Of a DNA stretch of 64,000 bases, positions 26,201 through 38,731 are shown one piece after another (positions within the stretch are counted from its first letter, which is position 1; the number at the start of each line of letters is the position of its first letter). The position numbers and the translations under genes were made by a program. Source of the stretch: Oxyruncus cristatus (taxonomy: Eukaryota > Chordata > Aves > Passeriformes > Cotingidae); NCBI GenBank assembly GCA_013399855.1, contig VXAY01005881.1:1068153-1132152 (forward strand), read 5' to 3'. The notes under the pieces were generated by a model, which had not been told where the DNA came from, ran no database searches, and worked only from the letters and a program-made list of their open reading frames with translations.

Positions 26201-29200
26201 CTAAGGAAGAGGTGGAATCCTAATTCTAGTCTTCTTTATTCACAGTGGGGTATCTCGCCATCTGTTAGGCTGCATGCAGTCATAGCAGCAGATGCTGTTT
26301 GCAAAAACTTGATGTCTTTGCAGTCTGTAAATAAGGGTTGTGTTGAGTCTCTGATGGGAAATATGAAAATTAAAGCATATTAAATATGAGGAGTTGTATC
26401 CTCTAGGAAACTTGAGGAGAATAGCACTGCTTAGAAACTCTCACAGAGCTCTAGCACTACCAGTAGAAGATTGATCTCAGTGCTAGTGGCTTGTATTTTT
26501 TTACTGCTTAGAAACTTCCCTTTAAACAGTATGAATTTATTCTGCATTTACTTCATTTGACTTAGTGCTATTCTTTATAATTCTCAATGCTAGGAGGTTG
26601 GCAGCAAAGAAATCCTGAAAGTAAACAAAGGCATCCTTTGCCTCCAGGATATCTTTCTGCCATTCCAGAAATGTCGGTTGTGTTCAGTTGCATATTGGCT
26701 GAATTTATTTTATATGCCCATATTCATAACTAGTATGTGAATATAATGGGACAAATTAACATTCATATTGGAATTCTGAATTAGAAAACAGTGTTTGCTT
26801 CTGATTCTTGCTAACAGGCTGACTTGTTGCATGAAAGATTATTTTCATAGGAATCAAAACTTGTCCTTTTTGAGGGATAGGGTTTTTTAGTGGTTTTTAT
26901 TTTTGTTTGATTGATTTTTGGGGGGTGCTTTTTGTCAACAAACCAGCATAGCACCTATGTTGGACTGAATAACAGATTTGATGAAATAGCTGATACGTGT
27001 TTGGTTTTTGTGGAGGAAAGATGTTTAGGTGGTCACTGACTGACTCCTTAAAGAGTCTCTCTCAAAAGTGATAACTACCCTCACACTTAACTTGAAGCTT
27101 CCTAATAACCTGCAAATAGCACCACGCCACGCTACAGGCTTTTCTGTTTGTGTTGTACAACTCTCCTCTTTTTATCTGGGTCAGTGACAACTCACTTATT
27201 TTTAAAGACACATGGCTGTTAAGTGCTTTTGCCTCATAATTAGGCATTGGTCTTCAATATTGAATTTAGTAATTTACCAGTATCTTGTAGCTCTACAAAA
27301 CTAAACTGAGGTAGGAAATACTCTATGAAGCAGAACTGTTCTTAAGGAAGAATTAATTAATTTATTTTTTTTACAAATGTTTAGCTAAAAAAAAAATTAC
27401 CTGAATAGTTGTGTTCACTTGAACTTTAAAATCCCTTTGCCATTTCACATGTGAAGGGTGTTCACATGTGAATTTACTGTGGGTTTGGGGAAAGTTTTAG
27501 TCCTAAAATAAGTTGGGCTTAGACTCATCTTTATCTCATATAGAAAATTCTCAGGATTCAATACCCTGTCTTATACAAGTGTCCATCAGCAACATCTTTT
27601 TATTGATATAATAACCATTAATTTTTACTTGATCTAGTCCTGAGATCTTTCTGTTTCCACTGCTGGATATAGTTTCATATTTTTTCCAGTGGACTGTGTA
27701 GAGGGTCTGGAAATGGGACTCTGCACTTCCTGGAGAGCCAGTGTAGGGATGCTCCGTTGGGGTGGAAATGTTCAGGATGTCTCATATTGCCAAACACATC
27801 ATCTGCCAGGCCAGGTTAGCAGCTTCAGCCACTTGTGACTGGGCTTAATCCTTGGATGTAGCCCTCTAAGTCTTAGCTGTTAACTCTGATTAGTTCTGCA
27901 CTAACAGTGACAGTTTTTTGTAAGGAAAATACTGCATGTATTTTTGTTTTTTTTTCCCAACATCTTTGATATGGTTAATTTTCTCTGCATTAATTGTTAA
28001 CTAGAAACCACAGTGAAAATATTTAGACATCACTCACAGTAATGTGATTGAAATATAATGTTTTTTTTAATCTCATTACAATTTTCAGGAAGAGTAAGTT
28101 GGAATGAGGTTGGATGAGTGGTCCTCTTTAAACTGGCTTAGAAATTGTGGCAATCCATGTGCGGGTTTAAAACTTAGAATCTGGAAAACAGTGAGTGAAA
28201 TGAATCAAAATACTGGTTGTCCTGGGTTTGGCTGGGATAGTTAATTTTCTTCATGGTCTGGTGCTGTGTTTTGGATTTCTGACTGAAACAGGCAGACACA
28301 CAGTGTCACCCTTATTTGTAGGCTGGATAATTATGATACTTCTGATCACCCAGGATAGGTGGTTGGGAATTCCACAGCTGTGTACAAGGAGCGTCACCCA
28401 GTGGAGAGGACGAAATCCAGTTGCATCAGCAGGCACCAAAAAAAAAAAAATGACCTGGCAAACCCAGAAAAGTCACAGGATTGAGGTTTTTGTTCATTAT
28501 GATTCAATATGGTTGCAAAAAAAGTAACATGAATTTCCGGGTGCAGATGTGTAGCTTTTGGGTGCAGAATGTCTTATTTTTGTGCCATTAAGAAAAACTG
28601 TGTAAGAGCCCTGTTGTAATCCCAGGTGGTTTCCTTGGCTGCAGGAGCTGTCTACATTTGCACAGAAGATGCATTCCCAAGTAAACGTTTGCAGCAACTC
28701 ATAGGCCAACAACACAAGCTGCGTGCAGATGTTCCAGCTGAAATCATACAGAAGATCAAGTTTGGAAACAGTATTTTTGTTGAGCATGCAGCAGACCTAG
28801 TAAGTAGTAGCACAAAATAAGAATGCGTAATTATTACACTGTAATCCAATAACCACGGGGGGGGGGTATATAGGAGACCTTTCAAAAGGCTGAGAGTAAA
28901 CTAAGATCTGTAATGAATAAATACTACTTAATCTGCAATTTGCTGTTAAAGAACTACTAGAGTTTGACTATATTGAAAGATAAGTATTGATATTTTTTTA
29001 GAATGAGTCATTCTTGTAAGTCATTATGTTTATTGAAATGTAGTAGACTTACTGCTACTAGTTCTAGTGCAGCTCCTGGGGAGACCTTCACTGAGTTTGG
29101 AGACAGGATATGTGTGTCTAAGCAAAAGGTGGTGTGTATAGTGACTATCCTGCAGTATAACACTGAACTGCAGATGGGAGGAGGAAAGGGCACAAAAAGG

Positions 29201-32200
29201 AATGTCTGTAATGGGTAACGGCAAAGAATCACCACAGCAGTGCAGCTCTCTTGCCTCTCTACCTGTAAGGTGTCAGAGTAGAACTGGAGGGGGAAATACA
29301 TAAACCTCAATACTGTATTCTTGCCTTAATTAAAAAAAAAAATAAATTTTTGTGCCTTTTCTCAAGTAGCCATGAGTATGCTCTTTATTCATAGAATGTT
29401 AGAAGTTCTGTTTTCTCTAAGGCCTGAAAGTAGCAGTTGTTGAATCATTCTGGTTGTTGGGCTTTTTAATTGTAGTTTGCAGGTGTAAGATCATCTTGCT
29501 TGAGACTTATTCACTGTGCAGTCCAGGCAGCAGCTAAGCCAGCTTTTCCATGTCCCTTTCATTAGAAAGATTACTTAAAGTTCTGATGGTAGTTTCTGGA
29601 AGCTACAGAGTAGCTGTAAAAAGGAGAGAATTGTCCTTTAGTAGTATGTAAATCTGTCTAAAATACCTTTAAAAGTAAAACACTACACTCACTGGTAAAT
29701 CCAGCACGGCAGATGATTACAATTCATGGTTGCTGTGTGTAGATGCAGTTTGTGTGCTTAGGATTGTAGTACTGCACCCCTGAGATTTTGAAATATCAGT
29801 AAAGAATTAAAAAGTCAGCGTTGCAGGTAACTGTAGGGTACAGTTTGGTCTTCTTACCTTTTCTTAAGTGAAGCAACAGGATGTTTGCAAAAAAATTGTC
29901 ACTACTGAGGCTTAAAGATCCACAAGTTCCCTCCACGATTAGGAATTCGTTCGGCTCGTGTTGCCGTGACGGTATCTGTAGTTACTGTGTTGATGTGACA
30001 GGTGGAGTTCTCTGCCCTGTCTGTGTGTGTGGCAGGACACCTTCCACAAGTGCATCACGACGAGGCTTTCCCTGCTGCTGGCGAGGGGGATGGTGAGGCT
30101 GGTGGTCATCGACTCCATCGCTGCCTTGTTCCGCTGCGAGTTCGGGGCTTCGGAGTCTGTCACGAAGGCTCGGTATTTGCAGACCTTTGGAGCACAGCTG
30201 CACAGTTTAAGCGCAAGATTCAGGACTCCAATAATGTGCATTAATCAGGTATGGCATCAAAATTGCTGCTTATTCTGTAGGGGCCATTTAATTAATGGCT
30301 GGAGGGTGATGGTGCACTCCCTGTGTGCAGATTTGATGGTGGTGTATTTACCACTGTCAGCTGAGTATTAATGACTGTTGGAAACTGAAGCTTCCTCAAA
30401 CTGATGTACTTTAAACTAGTAAATTTTCTGTTCAAAATTTAGGAACATCATCTAAGCTTTTGTAGACTCCTAACATTCTCAAAAGTTGCCCACTAAAGCT
30501 AACAAAAATAGGTATGTGTAGCAACTGCACAAAAGATCAAAACAAAGTAACAGAGTTCTTTCTTAACACTGGCTCCAAATGCCATTGCCAGCAGGATTGC
30601 TCTGGAAACTCTGCAGGCACAGTTATACTCCAGGAGACAGTGAAACACCAGGGACTTTGCTGCGTTTCTGTGGAGCTCAGCATTTTTGTGTAACTGCTGA
30701 GATTACTAAAGCACGAGAATGCACGTGCTGACATGAGCTGAACAAAGAAAGGCCACAATGATACTGGTCAAAAAGAATATTATTTTCAGAAAACAGGGCA
30801 AGACTTAGTTCACTCACAAAATTGAAGGAGCATATGAATGCTGGAGCTGAAGCACTCACAATTGAAATATGGCCTGAGAAAGGGGTAAGTAGATGTGCAG
30901 GCAGGTCACTGATGGGGAAAATTCAAAGGACATGAAATCACTGAGAACAGGACACTTTTTGGAGATTTGGGCTTCAGTACTTTTTATCTCCAGCTACAGC
31001 ATTGGAACAGTTTTGTGAGTGTGTGGGGGGGTGTGTTTTCTTTTTTTTTTTTCTAAACAAATGAAGCATCTAGAAGTAGTTCAATTCACATAGGCTGTAG
31101 CAGTATAAACTCAGCTTGTAATTCACAGCTCCCTTTTAGTTTGCCGTAAAAGAATAAGGGGTTTCTAACTTGGCTTCATGTATGATCCGATAACTTGGAT
31201 TTTCTTCTCTTTGTTCCCTTCCCTGCCCTCCTGCTCACTAAACACAAACACACAAGCACAGGTCATCTGCAAATGTTGTTTTTCTGCTTTAGGTGACAGA
31301 TGCAGTGAGCGAGTTGGAAGCTGCTCAGTGCAGTTGTAGGTGAGTCATCCCCAGCAGTGTAACAATGTCAAAGACAGCGGCATTTAAACACTGTACTTAT
31401 TGTCACTCCAGTATAAACTACAAGAGCGTGTGAAGGGCAGTAGGGCATTTACCCAGCAGTGCTGTATTTGCTGGAGGTGAGCACTAACTCACGTGCTGTA
31501 AAGGGGGAGAAGCTGTCAGCTACGCTTAGGTCATACCTCCTAATCAGCAAGTTAGCAGGACGACTTCCCTGGAATTAATGGTTGGTGTCCTTGCTTACAC
31601 AGGAGTGTTTTTGCATTTCATCTTGTCTCTGATACAACTGAGTGTGTGTTCTGTCTGCTTAAAAAACACAGCAACCAAACCTTAGCAGTTGGCTTTCTTA
31701 GTGGGTTCAGAAAAAAAACCAAAATAGTATCTTTTGACACCAAGATATTAACAGGATTCAAAGGTACATATTTGTTGGTTGAATCCTGACCTTAACCTTG
31801 ATTTACTACATAAGCTGGGTGCTACATAAATGGCTGTTTGTGAGGAGTCCTCTATGACCACCAGATTCAGAAACTGACACAGAACAAGGATAAGATGGAA
31901 TTACTATTTTTTTTCCCCTTGTTATCTTGTAATTCTTTTACTGGAGAAATTGCACTTTCTCCAGGAAAAAAGGAAAATTGTTTTAAACTTTGTTTTGAAA
32001 TTAGTATGTGTGCAGTGTTATATTTACCCAGCAGTTCTAAATATACCCTCAATTGGAATCCAGGGCCAGCAGTTACAGACTTCAAACACTTACAGTTCAA
32101 TAATTTTTCTCTAGTGGTTTTCCTCTCTCAAGAGGGGGCCCATCCAGAGGCAGGTATTCCCCGTGGCTGTAGGTGGAAGGATAACAGTTGTTCTGTATAG

Positions 32201-32632
32201 AAGCCCTTCTCTTCCAGCTGTTACCTTGCCACAGAGAGAACCTAACATGTAGTTTTGTGAGAGCACCTTGTCACCTCTGTCTGTGGTTTTCAGTGAACAA
32301 TGTTAAACAGAGAAACGGTAGATCATTTCTTCCAGTGCAGTTTTGTTACAACAGAAGATATTTCATATGAAATTGGTGTGTGCAGAAATGTGTAATACTG
32401 TCTTTACAGGGTAGTGGGTAACAGAGTTGCTCCAGCACTGGGAATAACCTGGGCAAATCAGCTGCTGATGAGACTGATGGCCAGCCGGATATCCCTGCCT
32501 GGACAAGCATCTGGAGTGGCATCACACTGCACTGGAAGTGTGAGGACTTTAAGGGTAGTTTTTGCTCCTCACCTCCCTCCATCCTCTTGCTACTATACAG
32601 TACAGTTGGAAGGTGTAAAAGGGATAAAATAA
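23215..32632 (+). CDS. XRCC3: XRCC3, complete, seven coding exons, 347 residues
   Basis: The gene encodes a RAD51 paralogue which, in the known CX3 complex with RAD51C, acts in homologous-recombination repair and Holliday-junction processing in the nucleus. Coding exons: 23215-23269, 23616-23753, 24663-24875, 28645-28799, 30036-30248, 31293-31339, 32410-32632. All introns are GT-AG and phases join (1, 1, 1, 0, 0, 2). The start gives [20 protein letters not shown]. Walker A is GESSAGKT at residues 107-114. Human has Arg where this protein has Glu108, the residue usual in RAD51 itself. Walker B is LVVIDS at 209-214. The C terminus has [16 protein letters not shown] and [17 protein letters not shown]. 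Human XRCC3 is 346 residues, so the length fits. Sequence similarity separates it from RAD51C, RAD51D and XRCC2. Confidence 0.96.
23270..23615 (+). other. XRCC3 intron
   Basis: 346 nt with a TCTG/GTCT tetranucleotide repeat at about 23325-23343. Nothing else. Confidence 0.85.
23616..23753 (+). CDS. XRCC3: XRCC3 coding exon 2
   Basis: Acceptor TTTCAG, donor GTAATG, phase 1 in and out. It encodes [40 protein letters not shown] and RNSVVT, the small N-terminal helical domain of RAD51 paralogues. Confidence 0.95.
23754..24662 (+). other. XRCC3 intron
   Basis: 909 nt ending in a T-rich and A-rich tract before CTGCAG. No further feature. Confidence 0.8.
24663..24875 (+). CDS. XRCC3: XRCC3 coding exon 3: Walker A
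   Basis: Encodes [20 protein letters not shown], the [14 protein letters not shown] turn, [20 protein letters not shown] (ATP-binding P-loop, residues 107-114) and [11 protein letters not shown]. Acceptor CTGCAG, donor GTAAGT, phase 1 in and out. Confidence 0.96.
24876..28644 (+). other. XRCC3 intron (3.8 kb)
   Basis: The largest XRCC3 intron. It contains a probable ERVL-type LTR relic near 28.2 kb and homopolymer runs such as the T-run near 25473-25488. No coding exon or RNA gene recognised. Confidence 0.75.
28218..28290 (+). mobile_element. Probable LTR remnant of an avian ERVL-like element
   Basis: The first 70 or so bases, starting TGTCCTGG and including GCTGGGATAGTTAATTTTCT and GTGCTGTGTTTTGGATT, resemble the 5' end of a common avian ERVL-family LTR as I remember it, with small deletions. 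The following 150 nt do not match what I remember. No internal retroviral coding sequence or second LTR was seen nearby. Confidence 0.5.
28645..28799 (+). CDS. XRCC3: XRCC3 coding exon 4
   Basis: Acceptor GGCTGCAG, donor GTAAGT, phase 1 in and 0 out. It encodes [40 protein letters not shown] and L. The [16 protein letters not shown] block is diagnostic of XRCC3. Confidence 0.96.
28800..30035 (+). other. XRCC3 intron
   Basis: 1.24 kb intron with a G10 run at 28857-28866. The last 100 nt become CpG-rich. Confidence 0.8.
30036..30248 (+). CDS. XRCC3: XRCC3 coding exon 5: Walker B
   Basis: 71 codons, phase 0 at both ends, acceptor GTGGCAG, donor GTATGG. It encodes [60 protein letters not shown] and [16 protein letters not shown] is the Walker B strand and CINQ ends the core beta sheet. 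The exon is much richer in G+C and CpG than its neighbours. Confidence 0.96.
30249..31292 (+). other. XRCC3 intron
   Basis: About 1.0 kb intron, AT-rich, ending in GCTTTAG. Nothing recognised. Confidence 0.8.
31293..31339 (+). CDS. XRCC3: XRCC3 coding exon 6 (47 nt)
   Basis: Short exon [15 protein letters not shown] plus two bases of an Arg codon; acceptor CTTTAG, donor GTGAGT, phase 0 in and 2 out. It corresponds to the VTEAMEEQ segment of human XRCC3, the least conserved part of the protein. Confidence 0.9.
31340..32409 (+). other. XRCC3 last intron
   Basis: 1.07 kb with no recognisable element. Confidence 0.8.
32410..32632 (+). CDS. XRCC3: XRCC3 coding exon 7 (terminal)
   Basis: Acceptor TTTACAG, phase 2 in, TAA stop at 32630-32632. 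It encodes [52 protein letters not shown] and [10 protein letters not shown]. Confidence 0.96.
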
Positions 32633-34405
32633 CTCCTTTGCATAGTGAAGTAATCTGCTCTAAAGAAATGTACCAGAACTACGCTTCAGGAAGAATTACT
32701 GGTAAAATGCAGCTCCTCCTAGGAAGGGAAGAGAGAAGTGGATGGTCAAGTACATGAACAGTGGTATGACTACATTTAGCCTTGTCTGCATTGTGAAAGA
32801 TGTTCTGACACTCGGATATTCGGATTGTCCTTGTGAGAGAAGTGTTCTGGAGGAGAGTGAAGCTGTGGGCAGGTGGAGGCTGCAAGGTGAACTGGGCTGT
32901 GGCAATCCCCATGTTGGGGCAGACCTGATGTCTGATTTTATTTTAATAGCATACTAATCTAGAACCAGCATTTACTGCAGTTGTGGCCCCTCTCTGTTTC
33001 CAGACCCAAAGGGGCTCAACTTCAATCAGTTTATGTTGCCTCCTGGTGGTTCTGGGCCTCATACTGCCATTAAGGATAGATGTCCTTGGAAATAACACAA
33101 GGCAGCTTTGTCACAAAGCAGCTGTCCTATTTAAAACCACTTGTAATTAATATTTGGATTTTAAAAAATACAATACCAAAAAGGTACTTGATTCTAACAT
33201 CTTACTCTAAGAATTAAAATTGTACTGCCTTTGTACTAGATGGGATGTTCAGCTTCAAAGCACTTCTACAGTTTTTTCTAATGGTTCATTTCCACTGTTT
33301 TCCTGCTTTCCTGTCCCCTTCCTTCATAGCAAAAAGCCTCTTTAGCCTTTTTCATTTGAAAAACAATGAACCACATCCCCCATCCCCTCTGTTTCTGTTT
33401 GCCCATCACTGAAGCTGTGTAACCTCAGGGTAAGGGCTCTCTTCCTGTTCTTCCTGGTACTCTGCCCTGCTCTCCATTTTGCTGTATCTGGAGAATGTTC
33501 TGGATTGCTGCCTCTGGCATCCTCTGTCCCTGCTGCTGTGCTCTCAGCTAAATCGCGATTGTGAAAGGCATCATCAGCTGTTTTCATCCCTCCATGGAGC
33601 TATTGCTCTGAGGTGATTTTTGTTGTTAGTTAGAGCTTTATACGTTTTTTCTCCCCACCTTTGCACTATTTATCATATCTTTTCTCTGCCCTCAGACCGC
33701 TGCCCATGACACCTGCTTTTCCTATGGCTGAATTTCTGCATCCCTGAAGTAGGTGTGAAAGCAAGCCAGGCGAAGTTACTCACACAGGCTCTCCAGAGGC
33801 CTCAGACCCCACTAGGCCTGTGGCTGCCTGCTCTTGACCACTGTGTGATGCTCACTTGTATCACACACTCAGGAAGCTTTCAGATTCCCCCCTCCTTCTA
33901 CCTGCCTCCCCAGGTGGCTCAAGGTTCCATAGCTCAGGTCTGCCTCTTGGCCAGGGTACACTGTATTGGTGAAACAGGCACCTCCTTTACCTTTTCCCAG
34001 TCATCCTCTTTCAGGACACAGGCAGCCATCCTTTCATGTGGAAGCAGGCAGCTGGGCAGCAGGAGGGAGGAGTCCTGCCTGGCTGTACGCTGGCCCAGCT
34101 GGAACTCCGTGGCAGAAGACTTCTCAGGGGACAACCATGACTCAAGGAAAAGAGACCCTGTGTGACTGCCTCGGGAAGTTCCAGAGGAAAACAATCACAG
34201 CTTGAAGCTGAAGGAAGGAAACTGAGCAAGGAGAAAGGATGAGTTGCTTTCAGTGCCTTCTGCAACCCCTTCAGGTATCTCAGGGGACCTTGTGCAAATA
34301 GCACAAGTTTTCTCTTAATGGCTTTTCTGAAGTATCTTAATTCTCTGTATTTGTAAATGATGGTGCTTGATGGTGTTTTTTAATAAAATCCAACCCTGAA
34401 CTTTA
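32633..34405 (+). other. XRCC3: XRCC3 3' UTR (inferred extent)
   Basis: No coding match follows the stop. ATTAAA occurs at 33213-33218 and AATAAA at 34382-34387, followed by a GT-rich stretch, so a UTR of about 1.8 kb is possible. The short open frames in 33.7-34.2 kb are not conserved proteins I know. Confidence 0.45.
34382..34387 (+). terminator. Candidate XRCC3 poly(A) signal
   Basis: AATAAA on the + strand with CTTTGTGTACTCT about 25 nt downstream, a plausible GU-rich element. Another + strand AATAAA lies at 35275-35280. Confidence 0.45.
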
Positions 34406-35305
34406 GAAGCCTTTGTGTACTCTAAGGAAAAAGAGAGAGTGACACAGCTCAGTCATAGCCATCTCTTCAAATCCCTCCCTTCTGTGCCTCCTTGCTGACA
34501 GTTCAGTGAAGACTAACTACTGCAGCATAGGTAACACTCCAGGTTTTCCTCTTCTGTCCCTGGCCTGTGGGATAGTCCCCCTATCTGGGGCTGGAACAGT
34601 ACCCAATAGAATGCTCATCCGAGTACTGACTGAAAAAAAAGCCACAGAGAGATGTAGCTGGTTATTGTGAGCCAGTCAACTCCTAGCTGGACATTCATTA
34701 CAGAGGAGCCTCATCAAACCCAGGCTCCAAGGCCCGGAGTTTGCCTCACTGTGTTCTTAACATGGATCAGTCTGATACACACCTTAAGGCTCAGTCTGTA
34801 ATATTTTCAGCATTCTTTTGCAAGGAATGAGCCATAAACATTAAAAGTCAAAGATAAGTCTGTAATCAAAGTCCCAGTTTACCTGATGAAAACACTTACC
34901 CAGAGTGAAGTAACATTGTGCCTGAGCAAATCTTCCTGGCAATCACTGCCTGTGTTGGTTCTTACTTAACTCTCCAGCTGAGTCAGAGCAATTACAGTTT
35001 GTCTTCTGGCTCATCATCACACACAAACCCTGAACCTCTCAAATCCAGCTGACCCCCTCAGCTCACAGCCATCAGTCAGTCACCTGTAGTGGCTGAATGT
35101 TCATCTCCAGCTCCCGCCCCATCCTTCAGTCCCACAGCCCACACCCCCATCCAGCCTGGAATGTCCATCTGACACAAGTGCAGCTTTGGGGCTGCAAAAC
35201 CCCACGGGAACTGAGCAAAGCACCTGCCTGCTTTGAACCCTTCTGTCAAAAGGGTTGTAACAAGCAGAAGTTTTAATAAACACAGTTTAAGAACCTTCCC
35301 TTTAT
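34406..35305. other. Intergenic gap between convergent XRCC3 and KLC1 tails
   Basis: About 0.9 kb of mixed-composition sequence without conserved open frames or a repeat I can name. Confidence 0.6.
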
Positions 35306-35310
35306 ACAGC

Positions 35311-35316
35311 TTTATT
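35311..35316 (-). terminator. Candidate distal KLC1 poly(A) signal
   Basis: TTTATT on the + strand is AATAAA on the - strand, about 4.5 kb beyond the KLC1 stop. The AT-rich block begins just past this point. Confidence 0.4.
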
Positions 35317-38300
35317 CATCTTTGGGTTTCACAACTCAGATTTGTTTCTATACAAGAAAAAACTGAAGTAGTTTTTACAAAGATGATTTACATTCTAGAA
35401 TGTATTAAGTCTTTATCCTGCAAGACTACATTTAAATATTTCTCTACACTTTGAAAAGAAACATTAAATGACACTTGAAAAACTTTCAAACATTTCAAAT
35501 TAAACTACAGATCTGTGATGTATTTGAAGAGGCCTTTTTCAGCAGAAGGATCATATTCTGTGTTTGTTAATTTGGAAAAGGAGAATCAAATTCACTTGTA
35601 CTTGGTATAGAATTTACACAACTGACCTATCAACAAAAGAGATGTAGTAAAACACTCTAAGCAATTTCATTACAAGTTTCCTCAAATCACAGCAATTTGC
35701 TACTGTGTTACAGGTAACACTTTTGGAAGTTTATTTTCAACACAGTTTTATGGGGTAAAACAGGCAGGTGAACTCTCAGTGGGATTTCATCCATAGCTGT
35801 GAGGAGCAGTAACTACTCAGATCAAATGCAGCATCTGAAAGCCAATCTTGGAAGGTTTATTTACCTTTTTTAAATCAAACTTGAAAGTCGTATATGGGGG
35901 TGATCTCCTCAAGAAGGATACACTGACAGTACAAATGGTTTCCTAGTTTTGCTGTTGCTGGGTTTTGGTTTTGTGAATGGTTGGGGGGATGGAGAGAGGA
36001 ATAATCCAATGCAGATGTTCTGAGATTTCCCTCAATTCTAACTATTTACAAAAGAACTAAAAGCCAGGGTGTACTTCTGTAAGTCGGTGACAATGAAACT
36101 TCACAGCAGCACATCTTTTAACATTTATTCTCTCGGTACAGACTAACATGACCAGAAATGCAATTCTCTCAGCAGCCTTCATACACAATACATGACCTGC
36201 ACAACAGAAACCAAAGTAACTTAAACTCACCAAATACTGTAAACACACTGTCAAAGCAACACTGCACAGCCCTTTTACTAAATATTTACAACTGAAACAC
36301 ATACTTGCAGAATTTCTGGATTCAGATGGTATAATTTAAGCACACAGATACTTCTCAAGCTCAAAACCATTTTAATTTACTACAATTCAGGAGGACCTGG
36401 GGGGATGGGGTGTCATTTTAACGTACAAACTGCAGACAACGTGTCCAACTGTTTCTGTGTTTTGTAAGTGCTGTTTCATCACTGCAGCACTGCAATCACC
36501 ATCACAGATATCACAACAATATGTTGGTTATTCCTCCAGAAGAGGAGTAAATCATGAAACAGGTACATTTTACAAGAATACTTAGTAAGATCTAAACTCA
36601 AGACCAAATATTGCCAATATTGGTAAAGACCGGCACACAACCAGAGACAGAAGGGCAACAAGCACCTTTCTGTCAGTAACAATTCCATGTATGATTCATT
36701 CCATACCCTGCTCTACACCCTGGGACTCACCAGTGTTTCACAGAGAATCCAGAGGAACTGGCCTAACCTGGAGTTCTCATGTTTTTCATGAAGTTCACCC
36801 TTAAAATTCTGGTCAAGGACAAAAACGCCAAATTAAAAACACAACTGTATTACCAGTGTTGCAGTTTTCCTAACAAGATGTTTGTCACTTGTGAAAGTCT
36901 CTTCTAGTTTTCTGTTTCATCAGAGCTGTTGATTTAGTTTGGTGCTGAAGACACCCAGGAATTACACAATTGGATGTTCTGGGTGTATTCTTTATGCAGA
37001 CTTAGCTACAACTGGAACAGAGGAAACCCAGAAAGAAAATATTGCAAAAAAGCGACCTGAGAAGCCCATCTGAAACACAGATGTACACAAACCATGTCCT
37101 GACAGTAACTCATTCACGATTCAAACACAGGGAATGTTGACTTTGTTTTTTCTACTTTACAAGTTCTTCTCAAACTGCAAACAGCTCACTGGCTCCTAAC
37201 AGTAAGGCCTTGGCTACTATTCTTGGGGAATTATGGATTAAAGAAGTCTCGTAATTTGTTTCTTCTCTGAAAAAATAAAATGAACCTTTTAAATGTAAGA
37301 ACTGTTTAATAAGCAGTAGCTCAACAACTTAACCTTCCGTCACACTTTAAAATTCTATACAAAGGATTAAAACATTTAAAAGCACAGTATTAGTAATGCC
37401 ACCACCAGCAACGTGCTGAACAAGAAAGTTCCCCTGCTATCAGCATCAACACACCACGGTGTTGCACTTTGAAACTTACTGTACACTGTAATTTGGCATG
37501 GTTACAGTTTGTTGCTATTTACACAGGGTTGGGTTTTTTTGAGAGGTTGCAAAAAATCATTTTCCTTCAAACCTGAAAGATGAATGTGAAAAACACATTG
37601 TTCAGTTTAAGTAAGTCCTTATTACCGAATCGGTTCCGTGTCTTAAAATAGTTTTGTGGGGGTTTTTTTGAAGCCAGATTTTTGTGAGGGTCTTCCAGGT
37701 GGAACGCTGCCCATGGAGCTGCTCCTGCAGCAGGAGCACCGTGTTGGTTGGAAAGGGACTCCAAGGGCTGTTTGCAGGGAGTGTCTCAGAGCACAGGGCT
37801 GGGGCAGGGCTCTCCTGCTGCCTCCCAGCCACAGATGGACACCCCTGGCCTGGCAGCCTCACCCACAGTTCTTTTTGCAAAGCCAGCTCAGTCTGCCTTT
37901 GTGCAGAGAGTCTATTTACCAATGGACATGGCAGAGAGTTTATCTGCCAATTTCTACAGAACACGTTTTGCTTTAGGGAGGGAAAAATAAAAGTGTATAT
38001 ATATTACGTATTTTTTTAATATAAAAAGCTCTTAATAAAAAGATTAAAACTCAAGAGTCAACATTATATGAGTATCTACTGTTAAGATAACCGAGCAACA
38101 ACCTGTTCCTGCTCGAGTTCACTAATGAATTGCACTACTCTGTGCTAAAACCTCTACACAATTATTAGCAGCATCGTATCTCACTGTTCCTAAACTCTTT
38201 CTATAGCAGGTGCACCACACACAGCTTTCTTTGAAGAGATGCTCAGACGGTACCTCCTGGTAAACGTAGTTAAGTGCATTACACAAACACCTTTTTGCAT

Positions 38301-38692
38301 CAGTTACTGTAACCAACTTAAAACCAGGTGCAAACCCAGGCAAATACTTCTACTAAGTGCTAATTCTAATGACTTTTCACAGCCTGTTCAAATACCAAAC
38401 CTTGCGTATCTTCCTATATTTTACCTCCTTCAGTTACCACTGACCTTGAATATTCCAGCTTTTCCCGAAGTTAAATCTGTTCAGCATTTTTCAGCTCACA
38501 ACTATGACCACAAATACCTTTGTACGCACACCAGTAGGGTATTTTTTTTTTCACTTCCTCATCCAACTTCAAAGGACGAATCTTCACAAAAGAACAAAAT
38601 TACAAGCTTTACAGAAACGCAAAAGGAAATCCTAATGTCTATAAAATCCTTAAAACATACATAATTCCAGCGGCAGTCCTGTATACAGACAG

Positions 38693-38731
38693 CATATATA
38701 TATATATGTGTGTGTATATATATATATATAT
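38693..38731. repeat. TA/TG dinucleotide repeat
   Basis: TATATA flanking a central TGTGTGTG, 39 nt. Confidence 0.95.

Noticed and set aside
37602..37964. A 120-residue - strand open frame as an extra KLC1 exon
   Set aside because: No similarity to known KLC1 tails and no fitting acceptor with the required phase was evident. It is probably chance in a GC-rich patch.
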